A stretch of DNA of 64,000 nucleotides from Alisma plantago-aquatica. Taxonomy: Eukaryota; Streptophyta; Magnoliopsida; Alismatales; Alismataceae. The notes beneath the pieces were generated by a model. That model had not been told where the DNA came from. It made no database searches and saw nothing but the letters and a program-made list of their open reading frames with translations. Position 1 is the stretch's first letter. Each line of letters starts with the position of its first letter. The translations under genes and the position numbers were made by a program. Of the stretch, positions 32,212 through 43,799 are shown one piece after another. The stretch covers positions 472,628,879 through 472,692,878 of the forward strand of contig OY856413.1 of NCBI GenBank assembly GCA_963693085.1, given 5' to 3'.

Positions 32212-35201
32212 TGTTAGGTCCATGGTGAAAGTCATGTACGTCATATCCTAATCCTAGGCTGGTCCTCCATACTCTTGATGCACACTCTGATCCTAGGCCT
32301 TGCTCAACACCTTGATCAAACCCTGAGCGATTGGGAAAACACCCAACAAGAAAAAGAAGCAAGGTATGTGTCAAATATTGAACAAGGACAAAAGATAAAG
32401 AAATAGTATGGAAATAAAGGCTAAGATTTCATCATAAGATGAAGATGGTCTAGAGTATGAGGCATAATCAAATAGATGCATGTCACAACAAGAAAATAGT
32501 AAAATATTTGTGTGCATGATTAATATTGACTACATTAACTAAGTAGGGTTGAGGTACCTATCGGACCTAAACCAAATAGGTGAGGGAGAGTAACACATTG
32601 CAGTCACCTATAAAATATTTTATATTGGGGAGAGACACATTCCCCTGGGCAAAATAACACATGCTCTATTATGGGTGGTTGTACAAAAGTATCACTACAA
32701 TAGCTAAATATTCTAATAAAATCAATATGCTAAAGAGAAAATATGGCAAGTAGAAGCTTCATATAATTGAAACATGGCGGTGGGATACAAGACCCAAGAA
32801 GTAGAATTTTAATATTGATTTTGAGGCAAGTATAGAAAAATAAGTTTTAATAGAGAGAATAGGATTCATATAGTGCCTCATCAAGGAATATTGGCTTTGT
32901 TTTACAAATATGCCAACTTAGGGTGTAAGGAATCACATACCTCAACTCAGAGTCCTAGTTAACACTTTCACCAACTTAGTAGATTCCAAGTTCAACTTTA
33001 CCTATTTTCATGTCATTCACATATATTAGAGTCCATATTGTATATTAATATAGAGATACCCAAAATTAGACCTTTTTAGCAAAACTCGGATCTTGACTCG
33101 GAATCTCACTGATTGATTTATTCTCCTGATCAAGAAAACATATGTTATGTTCAATTTGGAGTTAATATGATTAAGTTACAATTTTTGTGAATTTTATGCA
33201 TATATTTCATTTCCCAAAAGCATCCTTCAAAAAACATGGAAATCAGACATTGAAACCATTTTTATTAGATATAACTCATTTTTTCAATTCTAAAACATAT
33301 GTTTTTTTTTTTTTGGACAAACGAATCAAGAGATATGATTTTTGCAATTTAAACCAATCAGAAAAAGCCAAATCAGCATATCCTTGTGAGAGAGAGAAAG
33401 AGAGAGAGAGGAATAGTGTCGGTCATGTGACTTGGCCCAATCACAGGCAGCCAATTCACTGGTCAAAGCTGAGTCAACCGCAACCAAAACAAAAGGAAAC
33501 ATGGGAAAAAAGACCTTTTTACCCTTGGTGAGGAAATGAAAAGAAAAGAGCGAGAAAGGGAATTAATGAGAAATCATCAAGGGGTATCTCCTTCCCTGAC
33601 CCAGCACCATGGATGCTTTGAGAAGTAGGCTAGCTCGAGCACGAATTTAGACAAAACCACAAATCGCGACAGCGTTGAAACAAAGGTAGAAAAAGAGAGA
33701 TCAAGATCTCGCAAACTCAAATCCAACCTCAATTGTCACACTAATGTCACTGAGAGTTGAGGAGTAGATCCACAAAGTCTCAGAGAATGGAAATCTATCA
33801 GCGGTGGGGCACAAAGCCAAATAGGAAATGAAAAGGAGAGAAAGATAATGCAGACGACAATGGAACTTGGGGTGTAGTCCCCTATTTATATGGTTGTGTT
33901 CTAGGGCCTTTGCAACAAGATGCTTCGAGAATCCATGAAGGAAATTTGGTAGTTTCATGGATACTATCCAATAACTCATGAGTAAGGGACCATTTAGTGT
34001 GGAATTGTCTCACAAATACGTCACGAAAAGAATCTCAAAAGAAGACTGAGAATTGAACGAGAAATTTGCGAATTGCCAAGCTGCCAAACAGGCATTTGTT
34101 TCCTTCGCGGGTGTGAGGTAGAAGATGTGTGGTAGTCATAAGATCATAAATCCTATGGTCCTTGATGCTCTTAAAATAAAAAATAAAATAAATCAGTTCG
34201 TGACAAAAATAAATGAAATCCTAAATCGAATTTGAATGAAGTCTGAATGTATTTATTTCTTATTTTCTCTCTCCTCAATTGAGGGTGCAAATAAACTCCA
34301 AAATTAATAAAATTTGGCACCTAGATTATTTTTTACATGTGTAATATGCATAAAACCTTAGTTTTTACTTTTGAAGATATAAATATTTTATTTAATCATT
34401 TTAAAGTAAATCATATTTTCTCTTGCTTATCACATTAGAGACTTCTAGAAAACATCAATTAATGTGAAACTTTAATCTTAAGCAAACCAAAACATGTGGA
34501 ACATGAATTGGCTATTAATTTTATCCTTTGAGATTATTTTGCTCATTATTTAAAACTTTGGACTTTTACACACTTTCTCTCTCCTAATCTACACATGTAT
34601 ATTAAAGACTATCCAAATTACATGAAACTTCACCCAAAGGCTATTTTTAATGTGTAGATTACTAATCCATGGTTTTTTTTCCACCTTTGGAGTCATTAAG
34701 TATTTTATTTCATATTTTGGGGAAAACTCACCTTTTATTTTCAAAATAAAAGAGATATAGTTATTATTATTTTAAAATTATGAAACTTGGCCTCCAAGCC
34801 AAACCAAACCCAAAGAAAATGAATCTCAAGTTACCTTTGACCAATTAGTCTTCCTTTTATGAGTTTTATCCCATTATCCAATATTACTATTATTTCTCAT
34901 CTTAATAAATTCAATTTCACATTTCATTCCTTTTTCTCTTCTCTGCTCCATAAGGCTAAGGAATAATCTAGAATGAATCATTATCTCACTTAAGTGGTAA
35001 ATTTACATTTAGGACCTTAATAAAAACAATTACTGAGGAATTTGTGCATAAACCTAGATATTGGCATAATTGGTGATCAAATTTACCCCAAACTACTACT
35101 AATTCCACAAATTCAACATCAAGGACAAAAAGGATTGAAAAGATAGGAAAGCTCAGAAAAGGGACAAAAAGAGAATATATCTAAGATTTCAGTTTGTTAC
35201 A
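32212..35201 (-). repeat. LARD left (3') LTR, main part
   Basis: Aligns with 39836-42752 over nearly its whole length (for example CAACACCTTGATCAAACCCT, and AAATATTTTATTTAAT further on). The minus-strand reading starts TGTAACAAACTGAAATC at 35201. A TATA box (CATATAAATAGGGG on minus, near 33885) puts U3 at about 1.3 kb. A short GA-rich microsatellite lies at 33388-33412. No coding potential. Confidence 0.8.
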
Positions 35202-36482
35202 ACACTCCACCCCTTAAAAAGGATTTTTCCCAAAAATATCAAGCAAAAGGAGAAGAGTGAGTATGTAACATCTCATATCTAAACAAACCATAAAAATTCC
35301 ACTCACAAGTCCTTGTTCTACAACAGCTTACAACAGCTTAACTTGGGAGTTTAGAAACTTCACATGCAACTCCTCAAAGGTCAGGTTCTCAAGGATCACC
35401 TAGGGTTCCACTACTAAGATTTCCTTTTATTATATATAACATAATTAACATTTCAAGATAATTAGTGTTATATTTATTATCATCCTTATTATTGTTTTAA
35501 TTGTGCCCTATTAAATTCACTTTGTTGTTAAAAGAGTTATGTTTCATTATTATGTATGAAACCATATATATGTATATATATCTTATTTATCTCATTAAGA
35601 GTTTTAGCACAATTACAGTTATACATAATTATCTATTTATTTGTAACCATTATCCTTAATAATTTGGATTTAAATTGCATTATCCTCATGTTATCACCAT
35701 CTTAGATTATTCTGCATGAAATAAGACATTTTATCTGATTTGTTATTAAGTCTACAATTAAACCAAATAATGTCACATTATTTACTTATATCCATATTAA
35801 AAATTGTAACATTACCTTTCTTACTCACATTAAGGTCCTCATAAATTATTTACTTATATTTTATTCACTTCTTATTGTTGATCATACCCATTTATATGAT
35901 TTCACTTACTTCTTATCCATATTTGAGTCATATATGATTTTAGTGAACAAGGTGGAACATATTACATATTAATGGATTGATTCACATACCAAGTCATGAT
36001 TAGGTGATTAATTAGATGTGTATTAGAGAACAATGTGATATGAATTTCATATTGATGACTATATATACATATATTAATCAATAATTTGGTGATTATATAC
36101 CATTTATGTGTAACAAATTATGTTACCTGATTATGACACCTAATGTCACTAATGTATAATGAAAGCCATCAAGGATGCATATATTAAGGTTAGATGATTA
36201 CAACTTTGAATTTAGGTCAACATGAGCATTATATTTTACTTATACCTTCTTAGAATGAACTAAGTCCATAGTTAGGTTCCATTTATCTTTCTCATCATAT
36301 CATTAGGGTTTATTGGTTCATGGAATGGTTAGCATCATGCATATCCAATGTTAGTATTAATATATGAGTTACTCTTATTATGTGCATTATATATTCATTA
36401 GGGTTCAAACATATGAATTATTCATGACCTCTGTCTAAATTATTCATGACCTCCGTCTAAATTATTCAAACATATGAATTAT
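35202..36482 (-). other. LARD interior, left part: non-coding, very AT-rich
   Basis: Begins next to the LTR with the purine tract (minus AAGGGGTGGAGTG; plus CACTCCACCCCTT). CAACAGCTTA is tandemly duplicated near 35323. The rest is AT-rich without ORFs. TATTCATGACCTCYGTCTAA is duplicated at about 36420-36460. Confidence 0.6.
36468..36482 (+). repeat. left target-site duplication of the LINE
   Basis: AAACATATGAATTAT, repeated at 38627-38641 after the A-tract. A further copy of the same phrase at 36407, extended to AAACATATGAATTATTCAT, matches the right copy over 19 bases. Confidence 0.7.
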
Positions 36483-36587
36483 ATATTTTAAGAATATCAT
36501 AATTGGATGGTGAGGCGAGGGCGAGGTGGATGAGGGAGAGGTGGAGGGCGAAACCCTACGGCCAGAGCTGATGTAGGGAGAAAAAGC

Positions 36588-37582
36588 AATCTTGAGCCGA
36601 CATCGGCTCCTCCATCTGGCTCAAGTGAGGCCAATGGAGCGAATTTGTCTACCTCATCCCAGAATCGCATGGATCAAAGGGCATCGACATCTCTATCTAC
36701 CTCCATCCCAAATCCTTCCTCATCCTCAATACCTCCACCAGAAGGAAGTGATGATTCCCTGCCGCCTCTATCAGATCTTGATTGGATCCAATCCAGATGA
36801 TTGAGTAGAGTGTGCGAGGATGCCCCTGTCATCAAGTATGTGGAGCCAACTGTGAAGAACGGATTGAAGGTCTTCTCATTCTCGAGAAGAAACGATGCAA
36901 CGCCTAGATGGAAGGAATACATCTCAATTTGGTTCACTGGGAGAAAGCCTTTCAAAGTCCAGATCCACGGGTGGATAAAGAGGAGATGGAGGCCAAACGG
37001 TGAGTTCCAAATTGTGGCAGAAGAGCCTGATGGATTTGTTATCAAACTCCCTACTGACACTAAAAGGGAACAAATCTTGGAGGAAGATCCCTGGATGTTG
37101 AATGGCGCCCTTGTCATCGCACATGTGTGGGAATCGGGCGAGCTGCTCCAACCCCTCTCCATCAAGAAACTTCTTGTATGGATGAAAATCGAGAATCCTG
37201 GTGTCCCTTGGATACTGGATCGATTAGGTGGCACAGCTAGCCTTCTTGGGCATCCAGTCGACTTTGATGAACTAATTTGTCAGCTAACTGCCTCAAGGAA
37301 GCTCATGTTTGAGTTGAGATCAACTCCTGTGTAGGGTTTCCTAATGAGGTCTTGATTGAGATGGATGAGATCTCGAAGAAACTATGCATAGAATACATCT
37401 CCAAACCCACCCTTTGCTCCAAATGTAAGTTCTTCGGTCACCGATTCATTTCGTGTCCCTTGGAGCCCAGATGGAAGCAACTCGACAGCAATCTGCATAT
37501 TAGATCAGGGAAACCTGAACGCATTCCAGATGGTCGACGTAATCCCGACAAGTTAAATCCATCCAGAACTCATACTGAGTGA
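36588..37582 (+). pseudogene. LINE ORF1 (DUF4283 domain and CCHC knuckle), broken
   Basis: ORF1 proteins coat LINE RNA. A Ser/Pro-rich start (SSSSIPPPEGSDDSLPPLSD) is followed by a TGA at 36798. The same frame then continues with SRVCEDAPVIKYVEPTVKNG and a DUF4283-type domain: GRKPFKVQIHGWIKRRW, GFVIKLPTDTKREQILEEDP, WMLNGALVI and LLVWMKIENPGVPW. After a TAG at 37332 and a shift of frame the sequence goes on with PNEVLIEMDE and a zinc knuckle CSKCKFFGHRFISC (C-x2-C-x4-H-x4-C intact), ending at 37582. Two stops and one frameshift make it non-functional. Confidence 0.85.
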
Positions 37583-38626
37583 AGGACGGCGAGCATGAGT
37601 AAGCATAAGGAGCATGTTATGGAGCCTGACATGTATTGTGAACCCTTCTTCTCGATAGTAGAGGGCCTAGACTTGGGTTGGGAACTCTCTGTCTCCAATC
37701 TTAAGATCACCCTATAATGAAATTGGATCCTACAAACTTCTGGCTTCTCATTAGAGTTCAAAAGGGCTTGTGAACCTTCTTTTGAAGAAGAGTCCATAAG
37801 CTATTATGAGCTAGACCAAGATATGCAGCTCGAGTTCAAGCTCAGTGAGAGTCCCAAGCTAAGGAAAAAGAAGAAGAAGACAAGAAGGGTCAGAGCAGAT
37901 GAGATCCCTTGGATTGGTGACTCTATATAATCTGGATGCATCCTCTTCTCGTTGCTTAGTTTTCTTCTGAACCAGCTAGTTGTCTTGATGGTTGCACGGT
38001 AAAGCTTCAGGGATAACAGATTGTTTTGCCCTCTCCTAGAAGATTTCGATGGTTCCTCTTTCCTATCTATCACATTTTCAGAAGTGAGGTTAATGCTAGT
38101 TGGTGGATTGGGTTGGAGTGGTTGTTCTAATCCAAAGGAAGGAATTAGATCGACCCTATTATCTTGGAACTTTAGCACATGCACTCTCATTGGCAATATG
38201 ATTATTTATGGATAGGTTTCTTCCCTATTTCTAGGCAGTGAAAAGATATGTTATTCGTGGTTTCTCTTGCTTCGATTAGTGGTAATTGAAGGCCTAGCGT
38301 TGATCTCTCAGATCATTGTCTCTACATGATGTTGTGATGATTCCTGGATCTCCTCTAAGGATGCATACCTTCAGAGATGATTCAACTGCTAATTGTTTCC
38401 TAGCTGGTGTTGTCTGAGTTTCGGATTAATATCTTATAGTACATGTTCTTATATAGTAGGTGTTAGGCTGGTTAATTCCTCTATTCCCAGGTTTAGTCGT
38501 AATGATGCAACTTTGATGTACTGCTCATTACTAGTAGGTTTTGTTTTCTTTAGGGGTTCTATGTTTCTTGTACATGCACCCAAAGTTTTTTGGTTTATAG
38601 TAACACGCTTTTTGATTGACCAAAAA
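37583..38626 (+). other. LINE 3' part with deletion junction and A-tail
   Basis: A basic stretch (LRKKKKKTRRVRADEIPW near 37860) looks like the tail of ORF1 or its linker; an endonuclease start-like segment is at about 38150; the remainder is 3' untranslated-like and ends in seven A. Confidence 0.55.
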
Positions 38627-38641
38627 AACATATGAATTATT

Positions 38642-39516
38642 CATTAGATGACCATTATATGTTCTCTAGGATAACAACAAGTATGGTAGGGGATAAGTCT
38701 AACCTTGATTTGCCAAGTCTAAGGATTCAAGTACACTAACCTCCTAATCATGGAGTTAGGGTTTCTAGAGTCGGAGAAGATAGATTTGCGTATGTTATAG
38801 GACTCCACCCCCTTAGAAAGGATTACATCCTTGAAATCAACATATCCAATATCTATCACGGCACTACTACTATCCCTCCACCCCTTAAAGGGTTGACCTA
38901 CCAAGCAAGCTAAACTAGAGGTAAAATGTTGAACTAAATAAACTATGTACAAGATCTATCACTTGGTTGCTTGCTAAACACCAAACTTCAAAGTCTAAGT
39001 TCTAGGGATAGGCTGCCCAAAGATGTGGATCTATGGGACATAAGGGAACTGTATTTGGTATCCATCCTCAAACAAGTCATTGCAACCGAGAGGCAAGGTC
39101 AACATATGAGGTTCTCAAGAGTATTCAACATATATGTCTAAGGTTATTATTGCCTTTAGGTATGCTATTTAGAACAGTCAGTATCAATTTTAGGCCAGGC
39201 AGGTATCATACAGATCTGGGAGTCCTCACAAACCAAGACAGTGGCGTGGAGGAAAATCTTGTCAACCCCCAAACACTGATATTTTCTAGACACTTTTGCT
39301 TTCAACTTATGCCCTAGTAGCTACCTAACAGGCTCAACACATAAAGGTTAACTAAACATATTTCTAATATGAAACTCATATGATCCTAATCAACTTTCAT
39401 CCTCTCAAGAGTAGCATAGATCAATTCTGGGGCAAACATGTCACTTAAAGGGAACTATGTAAGACAAGGTTATAACTAGAGGGACAAAATTAAAATAGTC
39501 AGATTCCAACTACCAT
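38642..39516 (-). other. LARD interior, right part: non-coding, with purine-tract-like repeats
   Basis: Two phrases resemble the sequence that normally sits only beside the 3' LTR: CTCCACCCCCTTAGAAAGG then ATTACATCCTTGAAATCAAC (about 38801-38840), and CCTCCACCCCTTAAAGGG (about 38876). No gene. Confidence 0.55.
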
Positions 39517-39530
39517 GAGATATGATACCA
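39517..39530 (-). promoter_or_regulatory. primer binding site of the LARD
   Basis: Minus-strand TGGTATCATATCTC next to the inner end of the right LTR; its first eight bases match the initiator-Met tRNA type (TGGTATCA). Confidence 0.7.
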
Positions 39531-42500
39531 TGTTGTAAGTAGTGGGAACCAAAGGGGATCCACTCCCTACTAAAATTTGAAGAATAAAACATCAATCCCA
39601 AACACACTCAAAAGGTATGCTGAAATAGGAGTAAAATTTTCAAATCTTTATATAATGGCATACAAAAGACCAAAGTATAGAGTAACTGAATAAAAGTAAT
39701 GATTGTATTCAATTTTTAGAAGATTACAAAATTCCATCATATCTCCCATTAAGATTTTACATGTAAGATACAACATAAGGATCTAGATAGAGGAAAATCG
39801 AAACTACACCAACTTCATCTCCAAGCAACAACTTCATGAGTTAGGTCCATGCTAAAGCCATGTACACCATATCCTGATCTTAGGTTGGTCCTCCACGCTC
39901 CTATTGTGTGCTTTGATCCTAGGCCTTTCTCAACACCTTGATCAAACCCTACGTGGTTGGGAAGACGCCCAACAAGATAAAGAAGTAAGGTATGTGTCAA
40001 ATATTGAACAAGGACAAAAGATAAAGAAATAATATGAAAATAAAGGCTAAGATGTCATCATAAGATGAAGATGGTCTAGATTATGAGGCATAATCAAATA
40101 TATGCTTACCATAATAAGAAAATAGTAAAATATTTGCATTCATGATTAATATTGACTACATTAACTAAGTCACATATTGGACCTAACCGAATAGGTGAGG
40201 GAGAGTAACACATTCTAGTCACCTATAAAATATTTTATATTGGGGAGAGTAAAACATTCCCCTAGGTGAAATAACACATGCTCTGTCTATGGGTGGTTGT
40301 GTAAAAGTACCACTACATTAGCTAAATAGTCTAATAAAATCACAATGCTAAAGAGAAAATATGGCAAGTAGAAGCATCATATAATTCAAACATGGTAGTG
40401 GGGTACAAGACCCAAGAAATAGAATTTCAATACTAATTTTAAGGTAAGTATAGCAAAAGAAATATTAATAGAGAGAATAGGGTTCATATAATACCTCATT
40501 ATAGAATATAGGGGTTGTTTTCAAATATTCCAACTTAGGGTGTAAGGATGCACATAGCTCAACTCAGAGTCCTAGTTAACACTTTTCACCAACTTAGTAG
40601 ATTCTAAGTTCAACTTTGCCTATTTTCAAGTTATTCACATATATTAGAGTCCATATTGTATATTAATATAGAGATACCCATAACTAGACATTTATAGCAA
40701 AACTCTGATTTTGACTCTAAAAACCTCACCAATTGATTTATTCTCCTGATCAAGAAAACATATTTTATGTTCAATTTGGAGTTAATATGATTAAGTTATA
40801 ATTTTTATGAATTTTATGCATATATTTCTCCCAAAAATCACCTTAAAAAAATATGGAAATCAGACATTGAAACCATTTTTAGTAGATAAAGTTCATTTTT
40901 CTGATTCCAAAACATATATATTTTTTATTTTTGGACGAACGAATCGAAAGATACGATCTTTGCAATTAAAGCCAATCAGAAAAAGCCAACAACAAATCCT
41001 TGTTGAGAGAGAGAAAGGGAGAGAGGAATAGGGTCGGCCGCATGACTTGACCCAATCACAGACAGATAAGTCAATGGTCAAAGTCGAGTCAATCGTGACT
41101 AAAACAAAAGGAAACACGAGCAAGAAGACCTTTTTACCCTTGGTGAGGAAATGAAAAGAAAAGAGCGAGCAAGGACATTAACGGGAAATCATCATGGGGT
41201 ATCTCCTTCCCCGACCTAGAACCATGGCTGCTTTGGGCAGCAGGCTAGCTCAAGCACAAATTTGGTCAAAACTGTGAATCGCGATGAAACGCTAAAACAA
41301 AGGTAGTAAAGGAGAGATCAAGGTCTCGTGAACTCAACTCCAACCTCAATTGTCACGCTGATGTCGCTAAGAGTTGAGGATAAGAGCCAAAAAGTCTCAG
41401 AGAATGGCAAGCTATCGGCGGCAGGGAAAAACACAAATAGGAAAGTGAAAGGATAGAAGGATAATGTAGACGACGAAGGAACTGGGGTTGTAGTCCCCTG
41501 TTTTATATGGTTGTGTTCTAGGGCCATTGCGATAAGATGTCTCGAGAAGCTAGGAAGGAAATTTGGGCATTTCATGGATACTAGCCAATAACTCATGAGT
41601 AAGGGACCATTTTGTGTGGAATTATCTCATGAACACGTAGCAAAATGAATCTCGAAAGAAGACTAAGAATTGAATGAGAAATTCATGAATTACCAGGCTA
41701 CCAAACTGACACATGTTTCCTTCACAGGTGTGACATAGAAGATGCATATAAACCATCCAATAAGGTATCCTATGGTCCTCGATGCAAGTGAAATCAAAAA
41801 CAAAAGAAATCGGATGCATGACAAAAATAAATGAAATCCTAAATCAAATTGGAATAAAGTGTAACCCCAAAATTAATGAAATTTGGCAGCTAGCCTATTT
41901 TGGACATAAGGAATTCGAATATAGCCTTATTTTTCACTTTTGAAGAATTTAAATATTTTATTTAATTATTTTAAAGTAAATCATATTTTGCTTTCTTATC
42001 ACATTAGAGACTTCTAGAAAACACCAATTAATGTGAAATTTCACTTAAGCAAAAAAAACATGTGAAACATGAATTGGACATTAAATTTATCCTTTGGGAT
42101 TATTTTTATCATTATTTAACATTTTGAACTCTTATGTAATTTCTCTCTCCTAATCTATGCATGTATATTAAAGATTATCCAAATTACATGAAAATTCACC
42201 CAAACCGTATTTTTAATATGTAGATTATGAATCAATTAATGTTTTCTACTTTTACAGTCATTAAGTATTTAATTTCATATTTTAAGGAAAACTCACCTTT
42301 TCTTTTCAAAATAAAAGAGATATATTTATTATTATTCTAAAATTATGAAACTTGGCCTCCAAGACAAACCAAACCTAAGGAAAATGAATCTAAAGTTACT
42401 TTAACAACTTAGTCTTCCTTTATGAGTTTTAGCCCATTATCCAATATTAAGAAATAATTAATTCAATATCACATTTCATTTTTTTCTCTTCCTTGCTCCA

Positions 42501-42752
42501 TAAGGCTGAGGAATGATCTAGAATGAATCATTATCTCATTTAAGTGGTAAATTTGCACTTATGCCCTTAATAAAAATAATTATTGAGGTATTTGTGTATA
42601 ATCCCATATATTGGCATAATTGGTGACCAAATTCACCTCAAACTACTAATAATTCCACAAATTCAACATCAAGGACAAAAAGGATAGAAAAGATATGAAA
42701 ATCTTAGAAAAAGGTCAAAAAGAAAATATATCCAAGATTTTAGTTTGTTATA
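39531..42752 (-). repeat. LARD right (5') LTR, about 3.2 kb
   Basis: Runs from TGTTGTAAGTAG to TTTGTTATA; on the minus strand it opens TATAACAAACT, where the left copy has TGTAACAAACT. The minus-strand TATA box (CATATAAAACAGGGG) lies near 41505. The bases just beyond it (ATATTCCGCACAT) resemble the purine-tract flank of the left LTR (ACACTCCACCCCT) at 8 of 13 positions, so it may have come from a tandem arrangement. Confidence 0.75.
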
Positions 42753-42766
42753 ATATTCCGCACATA

Positions 42767-43720
42767 TCCGTTGTTAAGCTTAATGGTGATAACTTTTTGT
42801 TGTGGATGAATGTTGTCCAAACGTTCCTCTAATCCCGGGGTAGTCTAAAACTTATCACTGATGACTCTCTGATAGTTCCTGATGATGCTTGAGTGATAGG
42901 AAATAGTCAAGTGCTCCCATAGCTTTGGATATGCATGAAGCCAGAGGTGGTAGTCAAATACATGTGGCACTTTAACGCCAAGACTATGTGGGAGGAGATG
43001 AATCAGTTCTTCACTCAAGAAGATAATTGCCTACGCATATATAACATCATGGATAAGATCTTCTCCAAACATCAAGAAGAGCGACCATTGTCTGAGTACT
43101 TTGATGCCATGAAGGCCCTGGTAAACCAACTCAACTTCTTATCTCCGACAAAGTATGGTGAAGTCACTAAGGGGCATGAGACTCTTCTGACTGGTCACTT
43201 CCTCAACGGGCTTCATCCTCACTTTGTTGCGGTCTGACAACTACTCTTGGTTGGTGCAACCTTTCCATCTATGGACCAAGAATATCCACACCTGGCCCAG
43301 TATGAGATGCTTTATCCTCACATCTCTCCTATTGTTGCATCTGAACCTCCACCAGCAATGGTTGTGGCAGCCAGATTTTGTGGTCATGGATGAGGCCCAC
43401 GTCCAAAATGTACTTGTTGTAGCAAGTTAGGCCACACTGAATATATCTACCACTCGAAGCATGGATATATAGCTCACTATGGGGAGGAAGTGGAAGAGGT
43501 TTTAACCACGTTGCTCAAGCACCTTCCTAAATTGGTCAGGCATCAGCCCCATCAATTGGGCATGCACTTTCTTCACCACAATCATCTTCTCAAACTTCAC
43601 ATGTCTCATTGTCTCATGAGGAATATCAACGCCTTTACCAAGTTGCCCAATAGTATGGACATTCTCCCCTCCACAATAGCATTACTGCTTCTGCCTCTTT
43701 AGATTGGCAAGTCAGTAATT
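42767..43720 (+). pseudogene. gag: copia gag, broken
   Basis: Starts in SVVKLNGDNFLLWMNVVQT, the N-terminal segment of plant copia Gag (usually xxKLNxxNYLLWxxQV), without the first residues. A clean stretch follows at 42935-43237: YMWHFNAKTMWEEMNQFF, QEERPLSEYFDAMKALVNQL, LTGHFLNGLHPHFVAV. A zinc knuckle near 43405 reads CTCCSKLGHTEYIYHSKHG, with the last Cys replaced by Tyr. Stops before and after, and a frame change near 43235, break it. Confidence 0.8.
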
Positions 43721-43799
43721 CACTTAATGTCGATTCTTCTGTTGACCTAGCCACCTATTCTCAAAGTAACTTTGGGACGTCCATACTTGCTCCTAGTTC

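Larger units (their letters stand above)
36483..38626 (+). mobile_element. non-LTR (L1-like) retrotransposon, internally deleted
   Basis: Flanked by a 15-base target duplication. The body starts with a GC-rich leader (GGTGAGGCGAGGGCGAGG), contains ORF1 and only the very beginning of what looks like the endonuclease (STLLSWNFSTCT near 38150; usually LSWNCRGLG), then jumps to a 3' end of the type TTTTTGATTGACCAAAAAAA. The rest of the endonuclease and the RT are missing, so it is a deletion derivative and non-autonomous. It lies inside the LARD interior and accounts for its only real coding signal. Confidence 0.8.
19740..42752 (-). mobile_element. non-autonomous LARD-like LTR retrotransposon, split by element 3
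   Basis: Two long homologous blocks in direct orientation (32212-35201, plus its severed end at about 19740-19953; and 39531-42752) flank an interior with no gag or pol. The ends read TG...CA; the right copy ends TTATA through one change. An initiator-Met primer site lies next to the right copy (39517-39530, minus) and a purine tract next to the left one (AAGGGGTGGAGTG, minus), so it is a minus-strand LTR element. Without the nested LINE, the interior is about 2.2 kb. Large LTRs with a non-coding interior define LARDs, which depend on enzymes from other elements. No matching target duplication was found. Confidence 0.7.

Noticed and set aside
33388..33412. GA repeat as a regulatory GAGA element
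   Set aside because: A short microsatellite, shortened in the other LTR copy; no support for a function.
39033..39317. 94-codon ORF as a LARD-encoded protein
   Set aside because: No domain; it cannot be distinguished from chance within a non-coding interior.
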